Below are positions 45,297-55,388 of a DNA stretch of 64,000 bases, in pieces. Position 1 is the first letter of the stretch; every line of letters starts with the position of its first letter. This DNA is from Psychrobacter coccoides (GTDB lineage: Bacteria > Pseudomonadota > Gammaproteobacteria > Pseudomonadales > Moraxellaceae), in contig NZ_JAGBKM010000001.1 of assembly GCF_017498085.1 (NCBI RefSeq), positions 241,021-305,020 on the forward strand, read 5' to 3'. A program made the position numbers and the translations under genes. The notes below the pieces were generated by a model. That model was not told where the DNA came from, searched no databases, and was given only the letters and a program-made list of their open reading frames with translations.

Positions 45297-47408
45297 ATGC
45301 GAATGCCCGAACCACGCTCGTCGCGTCAGTTAAATCAGTTGGCCACTCAGCTCCAAGGTGAAGCTGAGATCAGTGGTGTGAATGCATCTGGAACGCAGAT
45401 ATCCAGTCGTGCCTTTGAAATGGTGACTGATTTTGAGCCGGCAGGCGATCAGCCACAAGCGATTGAAAAGCTGGTCAAAGGTGTTGATGCTGGCATGGAT
45501 GAGCAGCTTTTGCTTGGCGTGACAGGCTCCGGTAAAACCTACACGATGGCCAAGGTTATCTCAGAGTGTCAGCGTCCCACCATTATCATGGCGCATAACA
45601 AGACCCTTGCAGCGCAGCTGTATGGTGAATTTAAGGCGTTTTTCCCAAATAATGCAGTTGAGTATTTTGTCAGTTATTACGACTACTATCAGCCTGAAGC
45701 CTATGTAGCGGCCAGTGATACCTTTATCGAAAAAGACAGCGCCATTAATGACCATATCGACCAGATGCGTCTGTCAGCGACGCGGGCGCTGCTTGAGCGC
45801 CGTGATGCCATTATCGTCGCCTCGGTCTCTTGTATCTATGGTTTGGGCGATCCTGAGAGTTACCTAAAAATGCTGTTGCATGTCGTCGTCGGCGATAAAA
45901 TAGATCGCACAGCGACGATTAAACGCTTGGTTGAAATGCAGTACACCCGTAACGAGTTGGACTTTGGGCGTGGTACTTATCGTCTGCGTGGTGAGCTGCT
46001 TGACATTTACCCTGCGGAGTCTGAGCAGCTTGCGGTCCGTATTCATCTGTTTGATGATGAAGTAGAAAAAATCACTTGGTTTGACCCTTTAACTGGTAAA
46101 ACCGTGCGTAGTGTGCCACGTATTACTATTTATCCTAAGTCGCATTATGTGACCCCGCGTAATCGCTTGGAGGCGGCCAGCCATACCATTCGTGATGAGC
46201 TTGAGCAGCGCTTAGAGCACTTCCGTGATAATAATAAGTTGATTGAAGCCCAACGCATCAAAGAACGTACCCAATATGATTTAGAAATGATCCAACAGCT
46301 TGGCTATTGTAACGGTATTGAAAACTACTCACAGCATCTCTCTGGCCGTCCTTGGGGAGAAGCGCCGCCGACATTGTTTGACTATATTCCTGAGGACGCT
46401 CTGCTGTTTATCGATGAGTCGCATGTGACCGTCTCGCAAGTGGGGGCGATGTATAAAGGTGATCGATCACGTAAAGAAAACCTTGTGAATTATGGCTTTC
46501 GTCTGCCGAGTGCCATGAATAACCGTCCGATGAAGTTTGAAGAATGGGAGCGTATTAAGCCCAAGACCATTTATGTGAGTGCGACACCAGCGCAATATGA
46601 ACTTGAGCATAGCGAACAAGTGGTCGAGCAGGTGGTGCGGCCAACGGGACTGATTGACCCTGAAATTGAGATCCGTCCAGTACTCACTCAGGTCGATGAC
46701 GTACTCTCAGAGATTACCAAACGCCGTGAGCTCGATGAGCGTGTATTGATCACTACTTTGACCAAGCGTATGGCAGAGGATCTGACCAGCTACCTGCAAG
46801 AGTATGATATCAAGGTGGCTTATTTGCATTCGGACATCGATACCGTTGAGCGCATGCAGATCATTCACGAGCTGCGCACCGGTGTCCATGATGTCCTCGT
46901 CGGTATTAACTTGCTGCGTGAGGGCCTTGATATGCCTGAGGTGTCGTTGGTGGCAATATTTGATGCGGACAAGGAAGGGTTTTTGCGCTCTGAGCGCTCT
47001 TTGATTCAAACCATTGGCCGTGCTGCACGACATCTAAACGGCAAGGCGATTCTTTATGCAGATCGTATGACCCCTAGTATGGAAAAGGCGATAGAAGAGA
47101 CGGACCGTCGCCGTGAAAAACAAATCGCCTTTAATCGTGAGCATAATATTACGCCAAGGGGAGCACGGCGTAATGTCACGGATAAGATTGATACTGGCGA
47201 GGAGCTTGACGCCAATGACAATCAGGCCATACCCGTCAAGAGTAATCTGCCCGATGTCGATATCAGTATATTGCGTAGCCCTGATCTGCTCGCTAAAGAG
47301 ATCAATCGCCTTGAGAAGCTTATGAAGCAGTACTCTCGTGATCTAAAGTTTGAAGATGCCGCCAAAACCCGTGATAAGGTGCTAGAGCTCAAAGCGCATT
47401 TGATTTAG
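45297..47408 (+). CDS. uvrB: UvrABC system protein B
   Basis: 703 residues; the damage-verifying helicase-like subunit of nucleotide excision repair. [14 protein letters not shown] and Walker [12 protein letters not shown]; the beta-hairpin region [11 protein letters not shown]; helicase motifs DESHVTVSQ (II), [24 protein letters not shown] and [26 protein letters not shown] (VI). The C-terminal UVR domain that contacts UvrC is present ([20 protein letters not shown]). The N-terminus has about 40 residues more than E. coli UvrB before FEPAGDQ; ATG 45303 is a possible alternative start. Followed by a strong terminator. Confidence 0.97.
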   Translation: MRMPEPRSSRQLNQLATQLQGEAEISGVNASGTQISSRAFEMVTDFEPAGDQPQAIEKLVKGVDAGMDEQLLLGVTGSGKTYTMAKVISECQRPTIIMAHNKTLAAQLYGEFKAFFPNNAVEYFVSYYDYYQPEAYVAASDTFIEKDSAINDHIDQMRLSATRALLERRDAIIVASVSCIYGLGDPESYLKMLLHVVVGDKIDRTATIKRLVEMQYTRNELDFGRGTYRLRGELLDIYPAESEQLAVRIHLFDDEVEKITWFDPLTGKTVRSVPRITIYPKSHYVTPRNRLEAASHTIRDELEQRLEHFRDNNKLIEAQRIKERTQYDLEMIQQLGYCNGIENYSQHLSGRPWGEAPPTLFDYIPEDALLFIDESHVTVSQVGAMYKGDRSRKENLVNYGFRLPSAMNNRPMKFEEWERIKPKTIYVSATPAQYELEHSEQVVEQVVRPTGLIDPEIEIRPVLTQVDDVLSEITKRRELDERVLITTLTKRMAEDLTSYLQEYDIKVAYLHSDIDTVERMQIIHELRTGVHDVLVGINLLREGLDMPEVSLVAIFDADKEGFLRSERSLIQTIGRAARHLNGKAILYADRMTPSMEKAIEETDRRREKQIAFNREHNITPRGARRNVTDKIDTGEELDANDNQAIPVKSNLPDVDISILRSPDLLAKEINRLEKLMKQYSRDLKFEDAAKTRDKVLELKAHLI

Positions 47409-47437
47409 CGCCCTATATCTTAGCTTTCATCGATACT

Positions 47438-47474
47438 AAAAGGTGAGGTGCATCCTTTGCATCTCACCTTTTTT
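47438..47474 (+). terminator. Terminator after uvrB
   Basis: AAAAGGTGAGGTGCA pairs with TGCATCTCACCTTTT around a short loop, with one mismatch, and is followed by T. Confidence 0.85.
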
Positions 47475-47642
47475 ATGCTGCAGACAGCACTATAGATAAC
47501 TTATATTTGGTAGTCAGATAACTTGTAATTATAGTAGATGCCACTTAATATGATATCAATGATTAAGATGAGCTGTATCAGTTACTGAAGGTGTTGCCCA
47601 CTGACTTTATTACCCATTGGCTGTTTTGGCGGACGATTTATC

Positions 47643-48701
47643 ATGCAGACTTATAATAATGAATTGCTCAAGTTGGACTTTAATGAAAACGCCTTAGGCA
47701 TGTCAGACTCGGCCAGACAAGCGGTCACTGACGCTCTAAACGATGGCGCACGGTATCCTGATAAACAGCGCACCATGCTAATGAGCAAGGTCGCTGCTAT
47801 GAATGGCGTACCTGAAGCGCAGGTTTTGTTAGGCAATGGCTCAATTGAGTGTATCAGAGCAGTCGTACAAATGTTATATGACAAGGCGCTGAAGACAGGC
47901 GTAGCGTTTCAGCTGATCACGCCCGACCCGACCTTTGGGTGTGCTGAGCAGTATGCAGTTTCTCTTGGGGTGTCAGTGACCAAAGTACCACTAATGCCCG
48001 ACAACTATGATTTAGATTTTGAGCAGCTACAAAAAGCCGCTGACGCATTTGCTGGCATCAGCCTGTTTTATATTTGTAATCCTAATAATCCAACAGGGAC
48101 GATAACGGTAACCGACAGACTGAAAGCTTGGATAAAAAACGCCCCAAAAAACCATTATTTTTTATTAGACGAGGCTTACTTTGGCTATGTCACGGAGCCA
48201 AGCTTTGAGAGTGGGGTTGAGTGGGTTAAACATCAGCTGTCAGATAACCTAGTCGTTGTTCGTACTTTTTCGAAGCTCTTTGGGCTTGCAGGTTTGCGAG
48301 TGGGCTACGCCATTGCAAACCCGCAGATTATTTTAGAGATTGAGGCTTTGATGTCTACTGACAACATCAACACCTCAGCTGCCGTAGCTGCCGTAGCTAC
48401 GATAGAAGATACGGCGTTTTTGGCGCACAGTTTGCACACCACCACTCAGGCACGGCAGATGATGGAAGAGGCGTTAGATAAACTCGGACTGCGCTATCTG
48501 CCCTCGCAAACCAACTTTATTTTTCATGAAATCAAAGGTGATGTCCAAACCTACATAGATAGAATGAAAGCATACGGCATTGCGGTTGGCCGTGAGTTTC
48601 CCTCTATACCAGGGTTCAATCGTATTACGCTTGGTACGCCTGATGAGATGAGGGTGGTCATTGCAGCACTGAAGTCGTTTCGTAAAAAAGGCTGGATCTG
48701 A
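47643..48701 (+). CDS. HisC-like PLP aminotransferase, copy 1
   Basis: 352 residues of fold type I aminotransferase, histidinol-phosphate aminotransferase family. LDFNENALGMSDSA at the start corresponds to the substrate-contact LNxNENP motif. Others: LGNGSIECI, FYICNPNNPTG with the PLP ring Asn, FLLDEAYFGY with the PLP Asp, the Schiff-base Lys in RTFSKLFGLAGLRVGY, and the carboxylate Arg near the C-terminus (FNRITLGTPDEM). All catalytic residues are in place. Not beside other his genes, so the true substrate is uncertain: histidinol phosphate, an aromatic amino acid or another. A close paralogue follows 89 bp later. Confidence 0.85.
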   Translation: MQTYNNELLKLDFNENALGMSDSARQAVTDALNDGARYPDKQRTMLMSKVAAMNGVPEAQVLLGNGSIECIRAVVQMLYDKALKTGVAFQLITPDPTFGCAEQYAVSLGVSVTKVPLMPDNYDLDFEQLQKAADAFAGISLFYICNPNNPTGTITVTDRLKAWIKNAPKNHYFLLDEAYFGYVTEPSFESGVEWVKHQLSDNLVVVRTFSKLFGLAGLRVGYAIANPQIILEIEALMSTDNINTSAAVAAVATIEDTAFLAHSLHTTTQARQMMEEALDKLGLRYLPSQTNFIFHEIKGDVQTYIDRMKAYGIAVGREFPSIPGFNRITLGTPDEMRVVIAALKSFRKKGWI

Positions 48702-48790
48702 CTCAGAGTCCTTGTCAATCAATAAAATGCACCTTAATATGGCAGCCTTTTGCGTTATAACCCACATACTTATTAGGTCAATTTATCACT

Positions 48791-49843
48791 GTGCATACTC
48801 ATAATTTACTCGAATTAAACTCTAACGAAAACTCTTTAGGCATGGCAGAATCTGCCAAACAAGCCATTATCGATACTTTAGATATTGGCTTTCGTTATCC
48901 AGATGATCAGCGTGCTGCTCTTATCAGTAAGATTGCTGAAATCAATGGTGTGGCAGAGAACCAAGTCTCGCTCGGCAACGGCTCAAGCGAGAACATTCGA
49001 GCAGTGCTACAAATGCTGCAAATCAAAGCGCTAAAACAAGGCCAGTCTCTGCAAGTCATCGTCCCAGACCCTACTTTTGCCTATGCAGAGTTGTATACGC
49101 ACTCAATCGGTGAGTCCGTGGTCAAAGTACCTCTTACCCCACACAGTCATGATTTGGACTTTGATGCGCTTCAAAGCGCTGCAGATGCGTTTGCTGGTAT
49201 CAGCCTGTTTTATATTTGTAATCCTAATAACCCAACAGCAACGATTACTGCAACCGATAAGCTTAAGTCTTGGATAAAAAATGCCCCTGCGCATCATTAC
49301 TTTTTAATCGATCAGGCTTATTCAGAGTATATTACCGACCCAGACTTTGAGAGCGGTGTCGAATGGGTGAGGCAACAGCTGTCAGATAATATAATCGTGA
49401 TTCGCACTTTCTCGAAGCTCTGTGCGCTAGCAGCCATGCGGATGGGGTATGCGATTGCGAGTCCCAAAACCACAGCCGCTGTCGAAGACTTTATGTCTAT
49501 AGACAACACCAATCTGTCAGGAGCAGTAGCCGTGCTAGCGACCTTGAATGATGAGGCGTTTTTGGCGCACAGTTTGCGTACAACCAATCAGTCTCGGCAG
49601 ATGATAGAAGAGGCATTAGACGAGCTAGGACTGCGTTATCTGCCTTCACAAGCTAACTTTATCTTTCATGAAGTCAAAGGTGATGTCCAAACCTACATAG
49701 ATAGAATGCAAGAGCAGGACATTGTGGTTGGACGGGCTTTTCCACCGATTGAGGGGTTCAACCGCTTGACGCTTGGTACACCTGACGAGATGGCAGTATT
49801 TATTAAAGCATTAAAGCGCTTTCGCAAAAAAGGCTGGGTTTGA
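48791..49843 (+). CDS. HisC-like PLP aminotransferase, copy 2
   Basis: 350 residues starting at GTG 48791; LLELNSNENSLGMAESA follows at once, so the start fits the paralogue. It is closely similar to copy 1 along its whole length, with some stretches nearly identical at the DNA level (for example both genes carry TGATGTCCAAACCTACATAG near the 3' end). The PLP Lys (RTFSKLCALAAMRMGY) and CNPNNPT are kept. Around the PLP Asp it reads FLIDQAYSEY where copy 1 has FLLDEAYFGY, and GLAGLRVGY became ALAAMRMGY. The changes line the active site and suggest a different substrate or reduced activity. Confidence 0.83.
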   Translation: MHTHNLLELNSNENSLGMAESAKQAIIDTLDIGFRYPDDQRAALISKIAEINGVAENQVSLGNGSSENIRAVLQMLQIKALKQGQSLQVIVPDPTFAYAELYTHSIGESVVKVPLTPHSHDLDFDALQSAADAFAGISLFYICNPNNPTATITATDKLKSWIKNAPAHHYFLIDQAYSEYITDPDFESGVEWVRQQLSDNIIVIRTFSKLCALAAMRMGYAIASPKTTAAVEDFMSIDNTNLSGAVAVLATLNDEAFLAHSLRTTNQSRQMIEEALDELGLRYLPSQANFIFHEVKGDVQTYIDRMQEQDIVVGRAFPPIEGFNRLTLGTPDEMAVFIKALKRFRKKGWV

Positions 49844-50064
49844 TGAGTAAAAACAGCTCAGAGTAATCTCATCAGTTAGCTCGTAGTATCTGCAGAGATG
49901 ACAGACAGGGTTTAACCCTTTTACGCCGTTTCCCTTACTGGCATAAACGTAGGTTTACATAGTTACTCTTAAAATATCGTCATATCTTTAATAAGATAGA
50001 CAGATGAGCGCAGCTAATACCAGTTTGCTCTATTCAGTGTTTTTAAATAATAAGGATAAAGATA

Positions 50065-50445
50065 ATGGATGTAAAAGCGTTATTTAAAAAAGGTATAGAA
50101 CAACAATTACTCGATGTAGATGACTATATCTTTACGCCTAAACAATATGAAATGAGAGTTGAAGATGGCGACTTAAAGTGTATCCTAAACAGCGACGGCA
50201 GCGTCAATATTTTTTATAGTAAAGAAGGGATTACCGATGTTAGAGCAGCAGCACGTAAACACCCTTTTACCACTTTTGACACCGAGCTGCATCACGGTAT
50301 CTATGATGATGTGATTGAAGATTTAATCGATAGTGTGAATGAGATTATAAACAGTCATTCAAAGTATTTTCGTATCAACAAAGTCTTGCCAATGACGGCA
50401 GCTTTAGATGGCGATACTGTGATTACAGAAGCTGATAAAGACTAG
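50065..50445 (+). CDS. Hypothetical acidic protein
   Basis: 126 residues with no recognised family, signal peptide or membrane helix. It is acidic, with alternating beta and alpha segments (YTPKQ-like loop, CILNSDGSVNIFYS, FTTFDTELHHGIYDDVIEDL, then IDSVNEIINS). AAGGATAAAGATA precedes the ATG, so it is probably expressed. Its TAG stop is part of the CTAG end of the repeat element at 50442, so the native C-terminus may have been altered by the insertion. Confidence 0.6.
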   Translation: MDVKALFKKGIEQQLLDVDDYIFTPKQYEMRVEDGDLKCILNSDGSVNIFYSKEGITDVRAAARKHPFTTFDTELHHGIYDDVIEDLIDSVNEIINSHSKYFRINKVLPMTAALDGDTVITEADKD

Positions 50446-50616
50446 GGCGTGTCCTCATTTTGAAAATTATGATAAAAATGAGATAAATTGAAGTCAAACA
50501 AGGAAAATAACGCAGATAATATCGGGATACTAGCCAGTTATTTGACGCCGTTTGGCAAAATTTAGCCATTTTTAGTCCATTTAGATGCAATCGTTCAGAT
50601 TGAGGACACGCCCTAG
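50442..50616. repeat. CTAG-ended MITE-like repeat, copy C
   Basis: 175 bp from CTAG to CTAG, in opposite orientation to copy A. The ends are CTAGGGCGTGTCCTCA and TGAGGACACGCCCTAG, a perfect 16-bp terminal inverted repeat. It is the best-preserved copy in the window. The remaining spacer (50617-50767) holds the terminator at 50702-50738. Confidence 0.85.
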
Positions 50617-50701
50617 AGTAGTATGCTGATTTTGATATGACTGCCGCTTAAATAAGCGGCGTTTATTTTACACTTTTTTCATTTCGAAGCCTCTTACGTC
50701 G

Positions 50702-50738
50702 AAAAACCAGCTGGAAAGACTCTCTCAGCTGGTTTTTT
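50702..50738. terminator. Terminator with AAACCAGC stem
   Basis: AAAAACCAGCTG pairs with CAGCTGGTTTTT around a 12-nt loop, with T and A runs on both sides. On the minus strand it ends the DUF697-like gene; it could also stop plus-strand read-through. Confidence 0.8.
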
Positions 50739-50767
50739 CTTGTCAACAACTACTAGTACAAGTGATT

Positions 50768-51283
50768 TTAGACGTTTTGGCTGCTTTCTTTTTTCTGAAT
50801 GTCTTTTGCTAACTTATAGCATTCATTAATATGATCGTTGGCGATTTTTCTAAATATCGTATAACCCATCGTTGCTGCCACCAATTGACCGCCTAGTGGG
50901 ATGAACTTGGTCACTTGCTTGGCAGCGATACGTCCACCGAAGCCCTGAATGGTTTTTTTGACGATACCACGTGTCGCCATGAGGCCTGCAAAGTCAACCG
51001 TACGGTCTTTTAACGCCTGCCAATGAATCTCACGTGACTCTAAGTCGACAGCAGACTCTCGGCCTTCGATCAGACCAAAGCGCTCACTTATCTCAGGCAG
51101 TAAATGGGTAAGCATGCCGGCATCGACAGCGACATCAAAAAAAGGGACGGGTACGATGGCGACACCAGCAGAAACTCTGGCCCGTTTTTTTACGAGTTTC
51201 TTACACTCTTTTTTTACTTGATCCAAATCTAAGTTTGGATCGATGGTGTTTGGTAGTTTTTCGGCCGCTGGGGTGGTTTTCAT
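50768..51283 (-). CDS. DUF697-like membrane-associated protein
   Basis: 171 residues. The central part has two hydrophobic segments: AGVAIVPVPFFDVAVDAGML and KFIPLGGQLVAATMGYTIFR, separated by a charged region with TRGIVKKTIQGFGGRIAAKQ. The pattern with P-x-P-x-x-D followed by a long loop and G-rich second segment resembles DUF697/YcjF-type proteins, which often accompany GTPases; no GTPase gene is adjacent. AAGGAAGC precedes the ATG. The family assignment is tentative. Confidence 0.6.
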   Translation of the reverse strand: MKTTPAAEKLPNTIDPNLDLDQVKKECKKLVKKRARVSAGVAIVPVPFFDVAVDAGMLTHLLPEISERFGLIEGRESAVDLESREIHWQALKDRTVDFAGLMATRGIVKKTIQGFGGRIAAKQVTKFIPLGGQLVAATMGYTIFRKIANDHINECYKLAKDIQKKESSQNV

Positions 51284-51656
51284 AAAGCTTCCTTATTATA
51301 TGAGAGTGTTAAATGTTTTAGAGCTAGCAAACGATAAATGGCTATGACTCGATAGTTACTATTCTATGGGTTTGTAGGCGACATACAATCATGGCTTTGT
51401 AGCAAAATGCAGAAAAATACGATGCATATGCACAGTTTTTGTAAACAAAGCATACCCATAAAATGTACATCAGAAGTGCGTCTCCATCTATAACTGTTTG
51501 AAGTCAGCTGTCTATCGATCCTTTAACTGGCTTTTTTTAACATAACCGTCAGGCTGATAAGATGCAAGAGTAAACCATGTACTGAAATGCCATAAAATAT
51601 CGAAACTCCCATAAGTTGTGATTGTGACCTTGAGTCAAAGTCAGTAGAATACAGCC
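51284..51656. other. Spacer between the DUF697-like gene and recJ
   Basis: 373 bp without a credible gene on either strand and without a copy of either repeat family. I see no clear terminator or operator; it probably contains the two divergent promoters. Confidence 0.4.
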
Positions 51657-53405
51657 ATGCTAAATTTAACCCCCCGTTATCAAGGCACTCGCATCGACGA
51701 GTTGCCCATGGCTTTGCAGCCTCTTGCTGCCCAATCACTAACACTGGCACGCCTGTATGCTGGCCGTGGTATTACTGCACCTGATGAGCTGGAGGTCAGT
51801 CTGTCTGGACTATTGCCTGCTGAGCAGCTGCATGGCGTCACTGAGGCCGTGGACTTGTTAGATGCTGCTATCGACAATGCCCAGCGAATCTTGATAGTCG
51901 GTGACTTTGACTGCGATGGTGCTACGAGTACGGCATTGATGATGCGGGCTTTGACTGCTATGGGGGCAGTTGTCGACTTTTTGGTTCCTGATCGCTTTAA
52001 GTATGGTTATGGTTTGACACCTGAGATTGTTGAGTTGGGTATTAAGACCTATCAGCCAGACGTGATAGTGACGGTGGACAACGGTATCTCAAGCCATGAA
52101 GGGGTGGCACGTGCGCAAGCAGATGGCATTACCGTTATCATTACTGATCATCATCTCACGACCAAAGAAACACCGCCTGCTGAAGCAGTAGTCAATCCTA
52201 ATCAGCTTGAGTGTCATTTTGCTAGCAAGGCGCTCGTCGGGGTCGGTGTGGCGTTTTATGTACTCGGACGCTTGGCCAAGCAGCGCCGTGAGGCGGGCAA
52301 GACTAGCGTGCAGGTCAGCCAGTATTTAGATTTAGTGGCGCTGGGCACGATCGCTGACGTTGGTGTGCTTGATAAAAACAATCGTATCTTGGTTCATCAT
52401 GGTCTGGCGGCAATTCGTCAAGGACGCTGCTGCTTAGGTATCTTAGCACTGCTTGAGCAAGCAGGCCGTGATCCCAAGCAATTGCAGGCGCAGGATTTTG
52501 GGTTTGTATTGGGTCCACGTATTAACGCTGCTGGACGTATGGATAATATGCGTATCGGTATTGAGTGTTTATTGACTGAAGACTGGCGTACCGCCCAGCG
52601 TCTGGCGCAAGAGCTTGAGCACCTCAACCGTACCCGTCGTCAGGTAGAAGGCGAGATGCGCAAGCAAGCGGATAATATCGTACAGACGTTGGCTGCTGAT
52701 ACCAGCAGTACAGGTAAGCGCAGTATTGTGCTGTATCAAGATGACTGGCACCAAGGCGTCATCGGTATCGTTGCAGGACGGTTAAAAGAACATCATTATT
52801 TGCCAAGTATCGTCTTTGCACCAGCAGATAAAGCGCATACAGACCATGACGATGCGATCAAAGGTTCGGCCCGTTCTATAGCTGGCGTACATATCCGTGA
52901 TGCCATCGAAATGGTCGCTGAGCGCCACCCTGATTTGATCAGTCACTTTGGGGGTCATGCGATGGCAGCAGGTTTGACGATTAAGCGTGGTCACTTTACA
53001 GGTTTTGTTCAAGCGTTCAATGAGGTCATGGCAGAATTGGATGATGCGGTGTTTTTTGAACAAAAACTCACTGATGGGGCGCTACAAGCAAGTGACTTTA
53101 GCTTGTGGTTTGCAGAGCACTTGGCTGAGGCAAGCATCTGGGGCCATGGCTTTGCCCCGCCTGTATTTGATGGCGTATTTGACGTACTGAGTTTTAAGAT
53201 ATTAAAAGACAAGCATCTCAAATTATCTTTACGTTATCCAGGTGTACAATACCCCATCGAAGCGATTTGCTTTAACTTCGATACTGAGGTCTGGGACTAT
53301 CGTGCTGAGCAAGTGCATCTGTTGTTTGAGCTCGATATCAATGAATGGAATGGCAAACAAAGTCTACAGCTGATGGTAAAAGACTTGGCGGTTATCCAAC
53401 CTTAA
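51657..53405 (+). CDS. recJ: Single-stranded-DNA-specific exonuclease RecJ
   Basis: 582 residues; a 5'-3' exonuclease on single-stranded DNA for recombination and mismatch repair. DHH-family motifs: VGDFDCDGATSTAL (I), IVTVDNGIS (II), ITDHHLT (III, DHH), and in the DHHA1 domain GPRINAAGRMDNM with GGHAMAAGLTI. A C-terminal OB domain follows. Length is normal. The start lacks a strong ribosome-binding site but the N-terminus matches the family. Its stop overlaps the stop of the convergent downstream gene by four bases. Confidence 0.96.
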   Translation: MLNLTPRYQGTRIDELPMALQPLAAQSLTLARLYAGRGITAPDELEVSLSGLLPAEQLHGVTEAVDLLDAAIDNAQRILIVGDFDCDGATSTALMMRALTAMGAVVDFLVPDRFKYGYGLTPEIVELGIKTYQPDVIVTVDNGISSHEGVARAQADGITVIITDHHLTTKETPPAEAVVNPNQLECHFASKALVGVGVAFYVLGRLAKQRREAGKTSVQVSQYLDLVALGTIADVGVLDKNNRILVHHGLAAIRQGRCCLGILALLEQAGRDPKQLQAQDFGFVLGPRINAAGRMDNMRIGIECLLTEDWRTAQRLAQELEHLNRTRRQVEGEMRKQADNIVQTLAADTSSTGKRSIVLYQDDWHQGVIGIVAGRLKEHHYLPSIVFAPADKAHTDHDDAIKGSARSIAGVHIRDAIEMVAERHPDLISHFGGHAMAAGLTIKRGHFTGFVQAFNEVMAELDDAVFFEQKLTDGALQASDFSLWFAEHLAEASIWGHGFAPPVFDGVFDVLSFKILKDKHLKLSLRYPGVQYPIEAICFNFDTEVWDYRAEQVHLLFELDINEWNGKQSLQLMVKDLAVIQP

Positions 53406-54037
53406 TCTACCAAACGAATGGACGGTAGGTGCCAGTCGAAACGTAGCGCCAACATACGTACCCAAAAAATAATGCCCAACATAACAAACTCGTTGAGCCC
53501 TGCATTCATCCCTAGATAGTCAAAAAACAAGTAAGCTACCGATCCGACAATGCTGGCAGTAATATAGATTTCACGTTGCAGAACCAGTGGAATCTGATTA
53601 CAGACAATATCCCGCAGCAGGCCACCGATAATCGCTGTCCAAACACCCATCATAATAGCAATCAAGGGTGACATGTCTTGATGCAGTGCGACTTTGAAAC
53701 CAATAACACTAAAGGCGGCAAGACCAATAGCATCAAACAGTTTTACCGCTCTATCAATCTTATGATAAAGATGAAAAAAGGTCTGCAAAATAAGAGACGT
53801 CGCCGTAATGACAAACATATAATTAAGGTCTGTCATCCAAAATAAAGGGTGTCTGTCCAGCGCAATATCTCGTAACGTACCACCGCCCACGGCATTGGCC
53901 ATGGAGACTAAGATACAACCTGTGATATCAAAACCCTTATGCTGTGCCAGTAAAGTACCGGCAATAGCGCAAGCAATCACCCCCACCATATCTAGGAGGT
54001 ACAGGAGAATGTCAGGAAAAATCAAATCGTTAACCAT
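53402..54037 (-). CDS. TRIC/UPF0126-family membrane protein
   Basis: 211 residues with about seven hydrophobic helices in two repeats. The two glycine-rich motifs of the family are present: ANAVGGGTLRDIAL in the first half and IIGGLLRDIVCNQIPLVL in the second. Prokaryotic members are trimeric cation (potassium) channels; E. coli YicG and YadS are of unknown function. It is convergent with recJ with a 4-bp overlap, so there is no room for a terminator between the two. Confidence 0.88.
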   Translation of the reverse strand: MVNDLIFPDILLYLLDMVGVIACAIAGTLLAQHKGFDITGCILVSMANAVGGGTLRDIALDRHPLFWMTDLNYMFVITATSLILQTFFHLYHKIDRAVKLFDAIGLAAFSVIGFKVALHQDMSPLIAIMMGVWTAIIGGLLRDIVCNQIPLVLQREIYITASIVGSVAYLFFDYLGMNAGLNEFVMLGIIFWVRMLALRFDWHLPSIRLVD

Positions 54038-54159
54038 GGTTGTCGTACCAAGTAATGATCGTTAAAGTGAGCCGTCTGGATATAATCAACTGTGTTGGTT
54101 CTATATGTGAGCTATATCAGTGTTGTAGCAGTAGGATTAATCAGGCAGCAATGTGCGTG

Positions 54160-55317
54160 TTAGCCGTCTTTTGCAAACAAAATCAATCCTATTATAATCA
54201 AAGCGATACCCACCAGACCCATGGTCGAGGGAATCGAGTTGTCCAATAGTAATATACCACCAATCAATGCAAATACCACTTCACTGGCTTGAGTGGCGTC
54301 GACTCCAGCCACTTCGCTTGAGGTTGCGGCCTGTCCACGGGCATATAAAAAAATAGTCGTCGCTGCAACCCCTGCCAGTAAAGCCACAAGCAAAGTGTTA
54401 AATAGCTGTGAGATTTCAGGTGCCTCAGGTCGCATTATCATGCCTAACAGCAGCCAAAATGGCAAACTACCCAGCGTCATAAGCCAGACTTTGTTAAAGG
54501 CATTGTGCAGTAGGGTGGTTTCGATGGTGGGGATACGGTCGATAAACGCCTGTAATGTTGATGGAAGTGACGTCACCGTAAGCTGGCTTTGGTTGTCTGT
54601 GCCCTCACTGTTGATGGTCGCATCATTTAGAGAAGAAGGTAAGTCGTAAGCTTCAGAAATAAGCGGCTCATCATATGTACCGTTAGGGCTAGGTGTTTTA
54701 TCCACTTGAGGGGTTGTCTCAGGCTGTGCACGAGAGTTGTGCGTGACTTGCCAGACCAGCTGGTTACCGATTGGGTAGCTAAAAGCGGCAATAAGGGCAG
54801 GTAATGCACCATAAAGCAACATATCGGCCATAGGAACAACATTGGCGATATCTGTGTTTGCCACGGTAGCAGCCTGTATCCCTTCGCTGACATTGACCAA
54901 GACCACACCGATAAAGACCAGTAGGGCATAACCAATGAATCTCCTAGCAAAGCGTTGCCCAAAAGCCATCAGTACCAGCAGACTGGTAACGACGGTAAAC
55001 ATAAAAGTCGCTGCGACCACCCAACCAGCGACATGGTCTGCTGCATAGCATATACCAGTATAAAACAGCCCAAAACCAATGCTACCAGTCACACACCAAA
55101 ACCGCCAATGCTGCCAAAAAACAGTCATCAGCGCTTTGAGACTAGCAGCACCTTGCTGTATCAAGATAATCGCTGTAATGATCAGCCACATAAAAAGATA
55201 GCGTAGACTGGCAGACCAGAACCAATGACCGCCTGCAGTGCTCATCATCTCATTTAAGATAAATGTTGAACTAAAAAAAGCACCCGCCAACAACCCTAAC
55301 AATATCAGTCTGACCAT
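54160..55317 (-). CDS. DMT-superfamily (EamA-like) exporter
   Basis: About 385 residues and ten transmembrane helices in two halves, as in the multidrug resistance efflux branch of the DMT superfamily. The first half begins LILLGLLAGAFFSSTFILNE. The second half ends EVVFALIGGILLLDNSIPST followed by MGLVGIALIIIGLILF. Between them sits an unusual hydrophilic insertion of about 60 residues (PETTPQVDKTPSPNG onwards). The start is set at ATG 55317, which has AAGGA six bases upstream; the open frame extends further into queE. Substrate unknown. Confidence 0.82.
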   Translation of the reverse strand: MVRLILLGLLAGAFFSSTFILNEMMSTAGGHWFWSASLRYLFMWLIITAIILIQQGAASLKALMTVFWQHWRFWCVTGSIGFGLFYTGICYAADHVAGWVVAATFMFTVVTSLLVLMAFGQRFARRFIGYALLVFIGVVLVNVSEGIQAATVANTDIANVVPMADMLLYGALPALIAAFSYPIGNQLVWQVTHNSRAQPETTPQVDKTPSPNGTYDEPLISEAYDLPSSLNDATINSEGTDNQSQLTVTSLPSTLQAFIDRIPTIETTLLHNAFNKVWLMTLGSLPFWLLLGMIMRPEAPEISQLFNTLLVALLAGVAATTIFLYARGQAATSSEVAGVDATQASEVVFALIGGILLLDNSIPSTMGLVGIALIIIGLILFAKDG

Positions 55318-55388
55318 TTTGCATCCTTGCAACAGCTTGTCGTATCGTGGCTTGATGACATGACAAGCGACGTTTATTTTTGCGGCAA

